Origin: Brevundimonas sp. Root608
GTDB taxonomy: Bacteria; Pseudomonadota; Alphaproteobacteria; Caulobacterales; Caulobacteraceae
Length of the DNA stretch: 64,000 nucleotides
Assembly (NCBI RefSeq): GCF_001427825.1
Contig: NZ_LMGT01000001.1
Location: 248,001-312,000, forward strand
Direction of reading: 5' to 3'
Both the position numbers and the translations under genes were made by a program. The first letter of the stretch is position 1; each line of letters begins with the position of its first letter. The notes below the pieces were generated by a model. It worked only from the letters and a program-made list of their open reading frames with translations. It did no database searches and was not told the DNA's origin. Shown in pieces: positions 41,908 through 50,800 of the stretch.

Positions 41908-43032
41908 ATGAACTCCAATAGCGATGACCACCTCCAGGATTTTGTCGAGGACTCGGAACAGCCCGATCTCTCTGAGGACATTCGGGCAAGGCTCCTGAAC
42001 ACCGCGTCTGGTCGCCAGCATGCGATGTGGAGCCAGCGACTTCGGGACGGCTATGCCACCAACCGGAATGTGCGGTTGCCTGCAAAGGATCGGGAAACAC
42101 AAACTGGCGAGATGATCCCCGGCCTGATGGAGGTCATCGGTGACAACGACACCGCCGAGATTCACCTCACGTCCGCAGCCATCCAGGAGAACATGCAGAC
42201 TAACGCTGCAGCGTTCGAGGGTTGGGCCTTGGCCCTTAAACGCTGGGCCGGCGCGAAGAAGGTCGGGCTGTTCTGGCCAGCGGTCGAGCCCGTGGATGGC
42301 AGGTTTCCGCCTCACTACGAGCGGTTCCTCTACCGGGCTCGACGGTTCGCTGACTTGTTCCCAGACTGGTTCTGGTTGGACGGCGATACATCGGCTTCGG
42401 CCGCTCTCGGCAACATCGGCGAGCGTGTTCTCAACGTGGCGGGCGATCGCAGCCACCTGACCGGCAAGCAGGTCTGTGAACCGGGCAAGTGGATGAACGA
42501 AAACGAGATGGAGTGTTTCTTCCGTAAGGACGCGGCCTTCGCCGAACACTTCGGCTTCCGTCCCGGGTACCGAACCGACCAGCAGTTTCCGGTTGGACTG
42601 TTCGCATCAGAGGCGCCGAAAGACGGAACGCGCATCTTCCCCGGCGGCAAGGGGGCGATCGATCTGGTCTGCGCTGACGGGGACCGGTTCTGGCTTTTCG
42701 AGCTGAAAGCCGGAGACAATATTCCTGTCGGCACGATCAGCGAGCTGATCTTCTACGCCAGTGTCATTCGCGATGCGGCATTGGGCCATTTCCGGTTCGC
42801 ACCGATGCGGGCACCTGGAAACGATGTGACCGGCGATGATGTGGTGAGCGCCAAGTCGATCGTCGCTGTCATGCTCGGCGACAAACTCCATCCGCTGCTG
42901 AGCGACGTGGACCTGCTCAAGATGCTGAACGACGCCGTTCAGGCCAGATGGAACGCCGGAGGGGCCGTTACAGTGGAGTTTCGGGCGGCCACAATCACAG
43001 ACGGTCGGGTTATCAAGGATGTTGCTGCTTGA
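41908..43032 (+). CDS. PD-(D/E)XK-type nuclease
   Basis: This 374-residue protein has a probable restriction-endonuclease-fold core at about 251-272: GAIDLVCADGDRFWLFELKAG, giving the Asp and the E-x-K pair in the right spacing. The N-terminal two-thirds is helical and carries WALALKRWAGAKKVGLFW and RFLYRARRFADLFPDWFW. This part is not recognised and may provide DNA or ligand recognition. It overlaps the next gene by four bases (TTGA), so it is translationally coupled to the metallo-beta-lactamase-fold protein. No methyltransferase is linked. Nuclease activity is predicted from motif only. Confidence 0.75.
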   Translation: MNSNSDDHLQDFVEDSEQPDLSEDIRARLLNTASGRQHAMWSQRLRDGYATNRNVRLPAKDRETQTGEMIPGLMEVIGDNDTAEIHLTSAAIQENMQTNAAAFEGWALALKRWAGAKKVGLFWPAVEPVDGRFPPHYERFLYRARRFADLFPDWFWLDGDTSASAALGNIGERVLNVAGDRSHLTGKQVCEPGKWMNENEMECFFRKDAAFAEHFGFRPGYRTDQQFPVGLFASEAPKDGTRIFPGGKGAIDLVCADGDRFWLFELKAGDNIPVGTISELIFYASVIRDAALGHFRFAPMRAPGNDVTGDDVVSAKSIVAVMLGDKLHPLLSDVDLLKMLNDAVQARWNAGGAVTVEFRAATITDGRVIKDVAA

Positions 43033-44270
43033 GCCTCACACTGACGGTTCACAGAGCGACAGACCAGATCGGCGGCAACTGCATCGAGTTGGCGACAGAG
43101 ACGGGCCGCGTCCTGCTCGACGTTGGTCGCCCCCTGGACGCACCGAAGGATGCGACTGGTCTTCTGCCCGAGACGCTCTGTCTCGATCGGGCGGTCGATG
43201 GCGTGCTGATTTCACACCCTCACCAGGACCACTACGGTCTGCTGGATGAACTGCCGGCGACATGGCCGGTCTATTCGGGTGTATCGGCAGGCAAGCTCAT
43301 GCACCTGACGGCGAGCATATTCGGCACCGCGCCGATCCGGGACTATCGGCACTGGGAAGGCGGGACGTCGGTCGAGATCGGTCCCTTCCGGGTTACGCCT
43401 TTCCTGACGGATCACTCCGCATTCGACGCCTATATGTTGCTGATCGAGGCCGCCGGGAAGCGTGTCCTGTACTCCGGTGATTTTCGAAATCACGGGCGAA
43501 AGGCTGCGCTGGTCCGGCAGATGATGTCTGCACCGCCGCGCGACGTGGACGTTCTGCTGATGGAAGGCACGAACCTGGGGAGTGACAAGCCGACCAAGAG
43601 CGAGCGCGATCTGGAAGAGGATTTCGTGGCCCTGTTCAGGGAAACACCGGGTCGCGTATTCACCTGCTGGTCCGCCCAGAACATCGATCGGACGGTCACC
43701 CTCTACCGCGCGGCGGTGAAGTCAGGCCGCACCCTCGTGATCGACCTCTACACCGCCGAGGTTCTCGAACTGCTCGCCGATGCCGGCAAATTGCCGAGGG
43801 CGGGCTGGAACAACGTCAAGGTCGTCATTACCCGCTCATTTGCCCGCCTCTACGAGATGAAGGGGCGCAAGGAGTTCGTCGAGCGCATGGCGGCGAACGG
43901 CATTTCGGCCGCCGCCCTGGCCCAGACGCCCAACAAATGGGTGGTCATGATCCGCCCGTCGCTCATCCGCGATTTCGCCGCGAAAGGCGTTGTCCCGACA
44001 GAGGCGGACGCGTGGAGCTACTCTCAGTGGCAAGGATATCTCGAGCAGCCGGATGGGGTAGCTTTGAAGGCTTGGTTCGATGAGGGAGGTTCACGGCCCC
44101 GCCACCTGCACACCTCCGGACACGCTTCCACGGCCGACCTGATGGCCTTTGCCACGGCAATCGGTCCAAAGGCCCTGGTGCCGATCCATGGAGTGGCCTG
44201 GGATACCGACCGCGACGGGTTCGAGAACGTCGTGCGGCTGCGCGACGGCGAGCCCTTGGCGATCGTTTGA
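43029..44270 (+). CDS. Metallo-beta-lactamase-fold hydrolase, RNase J-like
   Basis: This 413-residue protein starts at TTG 43029, overlapping the preceding stop, with AAGGA eight bases upstream. It has the MBL signature LISHPHQDHYGLL, an LTDHSAFDAYML segment, YSGDFRNHG (metal Asp and His), and toward the end HTSGHASTADL with PIHG. The latter motifs resemble the beta-CASP/RNase J group, which act as RNA or DNA 5'-exo/endonucleases. A large middle region (about 190-330) occupies the place of the beta-CASP cap. Together with the upstream nuclease it makes a two-nuclease operon. Confidence 0.85.
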   Translation: MSLTLTVHRATDQIGGNCIELATETGRVLLDVGRPLDAPKDATGLLPETLCLDRAVDGVLISHPHQDHYGLLDELPATWPVYSGVSAGKLMHLTASIFGTAPIRDYRHWEGGTSVEIGPFRVTPFLTDHSAFDAYMLLIEAAGKRVLYSGDFRNHGRKAALVRQMMSAPPRDVDVLLMEGTNLGSDKPTKSERDLEEDFVALFRETPGRVFTCWSAQNIDRTVTLYRAAVKSGRTLVIDLYTAEVLELLADAGKLPRAGWNNVKVVITRSFARLYEMKGRKEFVERMAANGISAAALAQTPNKWVVMIRPSLIRDFAAKGVVPTEADAWSYSQWQGYLEQPDGVALKAWFDEGGSRPRHLHTSGHASTADLMAFATAIGPKALVPIHGVAWDTDRDGFENVVRLRDGEPLAIV

Positions 44271-44333
44271 AGGGGGCACAAGGGGCTGATCGTCTGTCGC
44301 AGGGCAGATAGCGCGACGGCGTACGGACTGGCC

Positions 44334-44882
44334 CTATTCGATGAGCGCGGGCGTGATCAGAACGGCTCCGGAGAGGTTCGGGGCCGGCGGCAGCGGAAAC
44401 TCCAGATCCCGCATGTCCCCCATACGCCTCAGCGGCAGGTGGTCGAGTTGTTCCGGGGGGACCGCAGCGTATTCCTCCATCACGAAAGGAAGGGCGTTCT
44501 CCCTCTCAAGTGCCCCGAGCAGCTCACAGAGCCAGCCGGCGTAGGCCCAGTCCCGGCCGTATCCAGCGGCGCACACACCTGGAAAGCGCTTGATGAACTT
44601 GTCGGCAAGCTGTCGGGCGTTGTCGCTGCGGGCATCGGTCCAGCCGAAGTAGCGATTCGAACTGGCGCTGGAGTAGGCGGCACAGACGTCGTCGGTGGTG
44701 TGCTCCATCCAGGCGCCGTTGCGTTCGGAGAACAGATCCGCCGGTCCGATCGCCACCCGCCACGCCAACGGATAGATGTAGGGCATGACCCGCAGACGCT
44801 GATAGCCCAGCCGATGCAGGTCGCTGACCATGCGGATTACGCGTTGGGTCCGCCGGACTGAGGCTTGGAACTCGTCGCTCAC
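44334..44882 (-). CDS. Uncharacterised 182-residue protein in the NrtR operon
   Basis: This mixed alpha/beta protein begins MSDEFQASVRRTQRVI. It contains MPYIYPLAWRVAIGPADLF and DDVCAAYSSASSNRYFGW, then AYAGWLCELLGALERENALPF. The family is unknown to me. It overlaps the NUDIX regulator stop/start by four bases (44879-44882, ATGA), so it is the second gene of that operon. It may take part in NAD or ADP-ribose handling, judging only from its neighbours. Confidence 0.7.
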   Translation of the reverse strand: MSDEFQASVRRTQRVIRMVSDLHRLGYQRLRVMPYIYPLAWRVAIGPADLFSERNGAWMEHTTDDVCAAYSSASSNRYFGWTDARSDNARQLADKFIKRFPGVCAAGYGRDWAYAGWLCELLGALERENALPFVMEEYAAVPPEQLDHLPLRRMGDMRDLEFPLPPAPNLSGAVLITPALIE

Positions 44883-45613
44883 GCGGTCTCTCCCAGAGCC
44901 GCAAGCACGCGGCGGAGGTTGTAGTGTTTAGGGGGGTGTCCGCGGCCGCGCGGGGTCGCTGCAGGCGGCTCCGACAGTTCGCCAGGAGCGAGCAGTCCCG
45001 CGGCGCGCTTGTAGAGATTTGAGCGGTCCACAACCCGGCCGATGGCGCGCTGATAGGCGGCGTGGAAGTCTGGATAGGTGAAGACCTCCGGCATCAGTTC
45101 AAGGAAGAGGTCGAGCTCGTCGTGGCGTTGGCGAATGCGGGCTTTCGCGTCGTCCAGGATGCGGTTGTGATCGAACTCCAGGCGGCCGATTTCGGAGAGC
45201 GCCGCCCAGTGCACAGCGCCGGCGTCTGAACCGGCTCGGGGCTCGCAGCGGCTGTCGTGAACGAACGTCCAGTAGGCCGCTGAGATGTAGCGCCCGCGCG
45301 GGTCGCGCGCGGCGTCTCCGTAAGCGCCCAGCTGATGAATGCGCAGCGGGTGAACGCCAGTTTCCTCCTCAAGCTCGCGAAGCGCGCAAGCCTCGAGAGA
45401 TGGATCGACGTCTTCAGGGATCGCGCTGCCGCGAGCGACCGCATGTTCAACCTCGGGCGGGCCAACTCGTAAAAACCCGCCGGGCAAGGCCAGGCCCTTC
45501 GGCTCCTCCTTGCGATCGATGAGAAGCACTTCGAGTCCGTTGTGGCCGTTCCGGAGCACTACGACATCGGTCGCGACTGACGGGCGGGGGTGGCTGTAAC
45601 GATAGCTGGTCAT
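44879..45613 (-). CDS. nrtR: NrtR-type NUDIX-domain transcriptional regulator
   Basis: This 244-residue protein has an N-terminal NUDIX domain (about 13-150) with LALPGGFLRVG and a C-terminal winged-helix part (about 165-240, with DFHAAYQRAIGRVVDRSNLYKR). The NUDIX box reads ALRELEEETGVH but is preceded by an insertion (VARGSAIPEDVDPSLEA). NrtR proteins sense ADP-ribose or related NAD metabolites and repress NAD biosynthesis or salvage genes. ATG 45613 is used. The gene is divergent from the phosphatase/ADP-ribosylglycohydrolase fusion across 67 bp with an inverted repeat, so that gene is its likely target. Confidence 0.82.
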   Translation of the reverse strand: MTSYRYSHPRPSVATDVVVLRNGHNGLEVLLIDRKEEPKGLALPGGFLRVGPPEVEHAVARGSAIPEDVDPSLEACALRELEEETGVHPLRIHQLGAYGDAARDPRGRYISAAYWTFVHDSRCEPRAGSDAGAVHWAALSEIGRLEFDHNRILDDAKARIRQRHDELDLFLELMPEVFTYPDFHAAYQRAIGRVVDRSNLYKRAAGLLAPGELSEPPAATPRGRGHPPKHYNLRRVLAALGETA

Positions 45614-45623
45614 TTGTAGTGAG

Positions 45624-45651
45624 CTTGACACGAAATAATAAATGTGACAAG
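45624..45651. promoter_or_regulatory. Candidate NrtR operator between divergent genes
   Basis: CTTGACAC (45624-45631) and GTGACAAG (45644-45651) form an inverted repeat with one mismatch and a 12-bp AT-rich spacer, 10 bp before the nrtR start and 29 bp before the fusion gene. A direct repeat GTACACA occurs at 45651 and 45674. Confidence 0.45.
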
Positions 45652-45680
45652 TACACAAAATCGAAATGACGGGGTACACA

Positions 45681-47216
45681 ATGATCCGAACCAGCAAGAC
45701 CGACCCTCTTCAGATCAACGAGGTGCTGTGCGCCGGGGGCGTGATTGGACTGACGCTGTGTCCCGGGAAGAAGGGGGGCAGCGTCTTCGGCGCGCCGTGG
45801 GATCGAGATCTGTCGGCCGACATCGGGGTCATTCGGGGTTGGGCCGCGACCACGGTTCTCACCCTGATCGAGGATCACGAGTTCGACCTTCTGGATGTCC
45901 GCGATCTGCCGGCGGCAGTGCGCGAAACCGGGATGACCTGGCTTCATGCGCCGATCCGAGATGTGGATGTTCCGGATGAAACCTTCGAGCGACGGTGGAC
46001 GGTGGTCGGCCACAAGGTCCGCGCCGAGCTCCGGCGCGGTAACCGCGTCCTGATCCACTGCCGCGGTGGAAGAGGGAGGGCCGGCATGATCGCCGCTCGG
46101 CTCCTCGTAGAGTTCGGCGAAAGCCCGGCCGAGGCGATCCAGAGCGTGCGGCAAGCTCGATCCGACACCATCGAAACCGCGGCTCAGGAAGCCCACGTCA
46201 AATCGGTGCAGGTCCAACCCGATCGTGAGCGCGAAGATCGGGTTCTCGGCTGCCTTTTCGGAGGCGCGGTCGGTGACGCATTTGGCTACGCCGTCGAGTT
46301 CGATCGACTGCAGGAGATCCTGCGCCGCCACGGTCCCGACGGATTGACAGAGCCCCAGCTCCAGGCGGGCAAATTCATCGTCAGCGACGACACCCAGATG
46401 ACGTTGTTTACAGCCGAGGCCGTGAACCGGTCCGGCTCACCGGAAGGGTTCATCGACGAGTGTCGGGCGGCCTATCTGCGCTGGTACGAAACCCAGACCG
46501 GCCGCCCAGGCGAAGGCCGCGACGGTCTCCTGGCCCATGCGCCGCTCTGGAAGCGACGGGCTCCGGGTAACACCTGCATGTCGGCTCTCGCCCAAGGCGG
46601 CACGGGAAGCGCTGAGCGCCGCATCAACGATTCCAAAGGCTGCGGCGGGGTCATGCGGGTCGCGCCGATCGGGCTGGTGCGTCACTGGGATGAGCGGACG
46701 GCCTTCGAGCTCGGAGCGGCCGCCGCTGCCCTGACACATGGCCATCCGAGCGGGTTCTTCAGCGCCGCAGCGATGTCAGCGATCGTTCGAAACCTGCTGG
46801 ACGGCGCTGATCTCACGGTCGCGGTCGACCGGGCTTCGCATTTGCTCTCAGAGCATCCCGAGGCCAAGGAAACCCAGATTGCGATGGAGCGAGCCGTCTC
46901 GCTCGCCCGACAGAGTTCTGACGGTCAAGACGTGGCTCGCCGGGCGCTTGGGGAGGGTTGGGTCGGCGAGGAGGCTCTCGCGATTGCGATCTACAGCTGC
47001 CTCGTCGGCTCCAGCTTCGAAGACACGATGCGCGTCGCGGCGAACCATGACGGCGATAGCGATTCCACCGCGTCGATCGCCGGCCAGCTGTTTGGCGCTC
47101 GTTGGGGGTTCGAGCACCTTCCCTGGACCTGGGTCGGGCCGCTCGACGTCTTTGACGCGGTCGCCGAGACTGTGACGTCACCCAAAGGCTCGCCGAAGGC
47201 CGTGGTCCTAGACTGA
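45681..47216 (+). CDS. Dual-specificity phosphatase-ADP-ribosylglycohydrolase fusion
   Basis: This 511-residue two-domain enzyme starts at ATG 45681 (GGGG six bases upstream; ATG 45666 is in frame but has no SD). Residues 1 to about 185 form a cysteine-based phosphatase with the P-loop HCRGGRGRAG (Cys127, Arg133) and the general-acid loop APIRDVDVPD. Residues about 190-500 are an ARH/DraG domain with LGCLFGGAVGDAFGYA, the metal-binding SDDTQMTLF, and NHDGDSDSTASIAG. Together they could remove ADP-ribose and phosphate from proteins or nucleic acids. The gene is divergent from nrtR and overlaps the convergent GIY-YIG gene by 9 bp. Confidence 0.9.
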   Translation: MIRTSKTDPLQINEVLCAGGVIGLTLCPGKKGGSVFGAPWDRDLSADIGVIRGWAATTVLTLIEDHEFDLLDVRDLPAAVRETGMTWLHAPIRDVDVPDETFERRWTVVGHKVRAELRRGNRVLIHCRGGRGRAGMIAARLLVEFGESPAEAIQSVRQARSDTIETAAQEAHVKSVQVQPDREREDRVLGCLFGGAVGDAFGYAVEFDRLQEILRRHGPDGLTEPQLQAGKFIVSDDTQMTLFTAEAVNRSGSPEGFIDECRAAYLRWYETQTGRPGEGRDGLLAHAPLWKRRAPGNTCMSALAQGGTGSAERRINDSKGCGGVMRVAPIGLVRHWDERTAFELGAAAAALTHGHPSGFFSAAAMSAIVRNLLDGADLTVAVDRASHLLSEHPEAKETQIAMERAVSLARQSSDGQDVARRALGEGWVGEEALAIAIYSCLVGSSFEDTMRVAANHDGDSDSTASIAGQLFGARWGFEHLPWTWVGPLDVFDAVAETVTSPKGSPKAVVLD

Positions 47217-47771
47217 CCCTTGGCGGCCAAACATAGGCATCGAGGACGTCCAAAGGGCGTCCTCCAGATGCGGAAGCGCGAGGGGCGAGATCCCATCGCC
47301 GTAGCTGGCGCATTCCAGATCTAGTGGGACGCCGAGCGACTGCGCCCAGCAGGCGAGATTGAGCGCATATGTCCCCCGCGCGCCGAAGCCGAGATGCTCA
47401 TAGATCCGCTTCCGGATACTGGACGAACGCCCCACGTAGAGAAACCTCGATCGAGGTCCGTGCCGGCGAGAAAAGCTTCTCTCGGCGGACTTGGTCTTTC
47501 CAGCGTCAAATGCCTGCAGGACCAGTTCTGGATTCAGGTCAGCTGGAACGCCGATGCGATAGAGCGTCGGGCTTTTGGCCGGGAGTTTGGCTAGCTCAAC
47601 ATCGAGGAAGTTCTTGGCGCCCGCTGGGGTCAGCGCCTGCGGATGGATCGTGAGCCTCCGGATCTCCGGCTCAGGGCAAACTTCCAACGCCTCGAGGGCC
47701 GTCTTCAGCGAGGCTGCGGCGAAACCGGGCAGGCGGGCAAGGTCTATCGGTGTCGAGAGGGGCGTCGTCAT
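47208..47771 (-). CDS. GIY-YIG-like nuclease domain protein
   Basis: This 187-residue protein (ATG 47771) has a recognisable GIY-YIG fold in its second half: LYRIGVP (GIY strand), RFLYVGRSSSIRKRIYEHLG (YIG strand and the catalytic Arg), and the following helix LNLACWAQSL. The N-terminal 70 residues are unrelated. The conserved acidic metal ligand is not certain, so activity is a guess. It is convergent with the phosphatase/ARH gene and lies between that module and Zorya. Confidence 0.72.
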   Translation of the reverse strand: MTTPLSTPIDLARLPGFAAASLKTALEALEVCPEPEIRRLTIHPQALTPAGAKNFLDVELAKLPAKSPTLYRIGVPADLNPELVLQAFDAGKTKSAERSFSRRHGPRSRFLYVGRSSSIRKRIYEHLGFGARGTYALNLACWAQSLGVPLDLECASYGDGISPLALPHLEDALWTSSMPMFGRQGSV

Positions 47772-47788
47772 GGGCAATCGCATTTCTC

Positions 47789-47856
47789 TACGGGAATCAT
47801 GATGTCGACCAGCGGTATACGGGAATCAAGGCGCCCACCAGCAGGATACGGGACGG
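47789..47856. repeat. Two and a half copies of a 29-bp direct repeat
   Basis: TACGGGAATCA recurs at 47789 and 47818 and, shortened, at 47847, each exactly 29 bp apart, with CCAGC at the same internal place in the first two units. It lies in the 107-bp gap between zorD and the GIY-YIG gene. There are too few copies and no spacers for CRISPR. It may be a terminator-region duplication or a protein-binding array. Confidence 0.5.
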
Positions 47857-47878
47857 AGCCGCCACTCGCCTGTTTCGC

Positions 47879-50800
47879 TCAGCCATTCGAGCCAGGCGGC
47901 GCATATGTCACCGTGCACTGCTTTCGCTCGTCGTAGAATGCCTCGACGCCTCGACCCAAAGTCAGCTCATGAATTCGGACGGCGCCGCCGGCGTGGCGCA
48001 CCGCGATGTCCACGAATCGATCGTGGAAATCATCGTCTCTGGACCGCTTGCGTCGACGCGTCAGCGCCAGGCGCGGCATCGGTGTCAGCCGCCGGGTCAG
48101 CATGTCTCCCATCTCGCGTCGGCTCTGCGTATCAGAGGCGTCGCCTTCGACCTCTTCTGCGTACTCGATCGTCACGCTCTCGACAGAGCGCGCGACAGCT
48201 TTGAGATCTGCGATGAACTGGACTTGGGCCTCACGGTTTGAGCGACGCGCCAGCGCGTAAGGATCGCGGATGGAAATATCGACGAGGTCCTTGCCCGCGA
48301 ACAGCGCCAGGATTTCATCCGTAGGCCTGATACCCCCGGCGGCCACGCGCCACTGACGGATCCCGGAATTGGTCAGTGCGGTTGGCAGGGTGAGCGTGGT
48401 TCGGACAGGCGGAGCCGCGGGTGGAACGATGACCGATGGCTCGTGGGGGGCAACAGATTCCGAGATCGCACTCGGAGCCGCAGTTTCTTCGGTTTCGTAG
48501 GCCTCTTCGACGTCGTTGGACGCCTCTCCGAGCGACACCTCACGGAACAGGTTCGCCAACTCGCCGTCGCTGGCATCCGGCGGCAGAAAGAGGTCGCGGG
48601 TGAGCTTGCGTTTGCGGTCGATGAGCGCGTTCAGGCGCAGGTCAAAGCTGGACGACCGGATCGCTGGATCGGGATGGACCGCCATTGGCAGGTGGACGTG
48701 CACGTCGCGCTTTTGGCCAATCCGGAACACGCGATCTGTTGCCTGGTCCTCCACCGCCGGGTTCCACCACCGCGACAGGTGGATCACGTGATTGGCTTCG
48801 GTGATCGTGAGGCCCACGCCGCCTGCCTTCGGCGACAGGATCAACACATCGAAACTGCCAGGGGACTTCTGGAAGACGTCCACCATCTCCTGGCGCTTGG
48901 GCCCAGGGACGGACCCGTTGATGCGCATGGGCATGCGAGGAAGGTGGAATCGCCCTTGGATCAGTCCGGCAAGACGTTCTTGCATGGCCAGATCTTCTAC
49001 GAAGATCAGGGCCTTTTCCCCCTTTGCCGCGATATCCTTGAGGATGTCCAAGGTTCGCGACAGGCGGGCGGAATCCTGGGCATAGGCGTCGAGATCCGCA
49101 GGTGCATGACGGGGGTTGAGCGGGTGAAGGGAAACGCCGCGAAGTCCCGCGAGCGTGGTGAGCATACCGCCCTTGCCGACGGCCCCGTTGGCGCTGGCGG
49201 CAGCCGCGCGGACCACGAGATCCTTGTAGGCATCTGCCTGCGTCGCGGGCATTTCACCCTCGAAGGGGTGAACCGACTTGGACGGCATATCCTTCAGCGC
49301 ATCGCTCTTCAGGCGACGAAGCATGTAGGGAGCTTGATCGGTCGGCGCCTCGGTCAGTTGTGTCTTGAGCCGAGAGAGCGCCGCAGTGTCACTGGCGGGA
49401 TGACGCCGCTCAAAGTCGCGGCTGGCGCCGAGCAGGCCCGGCGCGATCACGTCCATGATGGACCACAGGTCCTGGAGCCTATTCTCGACCGGCGTGCCGG
49501 TCATGCCGAGCGTGAATGCGCCGTTGAGGGTCTTCGCCGCCCGGGTCATCTGACTGACCGGGTTCTTGAGCTTCTGGATTTCGTCATAGACGATCAAGCC
49601 GAAGCGGGTCCTCGCAAACGAGAAGTGATAATCCCGGAGCGTCTCGTAGGTCGTGAGCACGACCCCGGCATCGCGCCAGGCCTCGGCTTTCAGCGCCGCC
49701 CTGCCAGTCTCGATGTCGCGCTGGCCGAAACTGTCCTGCTCACGAAGCTGCTTCAGGTCAGAGCCGAAGGCGGGCACCAGTAACCCCAGCTGCGTGCCGG
49801 AGAGATGCTTCTTGATCTCGCCCCGCCAGGTGCCCAGCAGCCCTGTGGGCGCGACGATCAGGAAGGGCTCTTTGGGACGACGGCCGGCTTCCGCCTCTTC
49901 CTGGAGCCAGGCCATGAAGGCGATGGCTTGCAGGGTCTTTCCCAGCCCCATGTCATCCGCGAGCAGGGCGCCGGGATGAAGGGTTTCAATGGATCGGACA
50001 AGCCAGCGGAGGCCTTGCGTCTGGTGGGGCTTGAGTGTGCTGGACAGGCGCTCGGGTATGCGGAGCGGCGAGGGCGGCGGCGTCGCCTCTTCCGACCGGA
50101 AGGGCGCGAATTCGACCTCCTCGAAATTCTCGCGCACGACCAGGAAGAGTTTTCCCTGAAGGGCTGCGTCCCACCCGGCCGGCGGCGTGTCCTCGTCGAC
50201 GGCGGGCGCATCCTCGCCACCCTTGGAGCGGCCAAATGGGCGCAGGCTCTCGAGCGACTGTATCAGCTGATCATTGACCGGCAGGCTTGACGGCGGAGGA
50301 GGACCATCTGGCCCGGTCGACTGCAACAGGCCCTCGACCCCGGCGGTGGCCTTGCCAGCTTCAGCGGCCGCGGCCACCTGGTCGATTACGGCCGCGACGT
50401 TCTCGGCTGGGATCTCGAAATAATCATCGCCCACTCGAAGCCCGAACCGCTCCGGCAACCAACTGTTCTTTCCGGCAGGCACGATCCAAGGCAGCACGGG
50501 CGTGCGCCAGACATCCACGCCGGCGACCCGGCTGGAAAACTGCTCGGTCTCGACGAAGAGCTCGTCGAGTGCGATCCGTTCAGCGACCTCCTCGCCCAAG
50601 GTCTCCTTGAGCACCTTGCGCGGGTTTAGGACGAAGGCTCGGCGTTCGCTCTCTGGCCGGTCTTGCAATCTACGCACCGCACCGAGAGCCGGGCGAAGCG
50701 AGGGGTCGATGAAGACGTATTCGCCGTCCCTCAGGACGTAGACTGGCCGTACGTCGGCCTCGCGCCTGAACCGATCTTCGGAGAAGAGCTTTTGGGCGCT

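Noticed and set aside
47789..47856. CRISPR array
   Set aside because: There are only two and a half units with no unique spacers between repeats, and no cas gene is present.
48443..49783. 446-codon plus-strand frame antisense to zorD
   Set aside because: It is a shadow frame; the SNF2 motifs lie on the minus strand.
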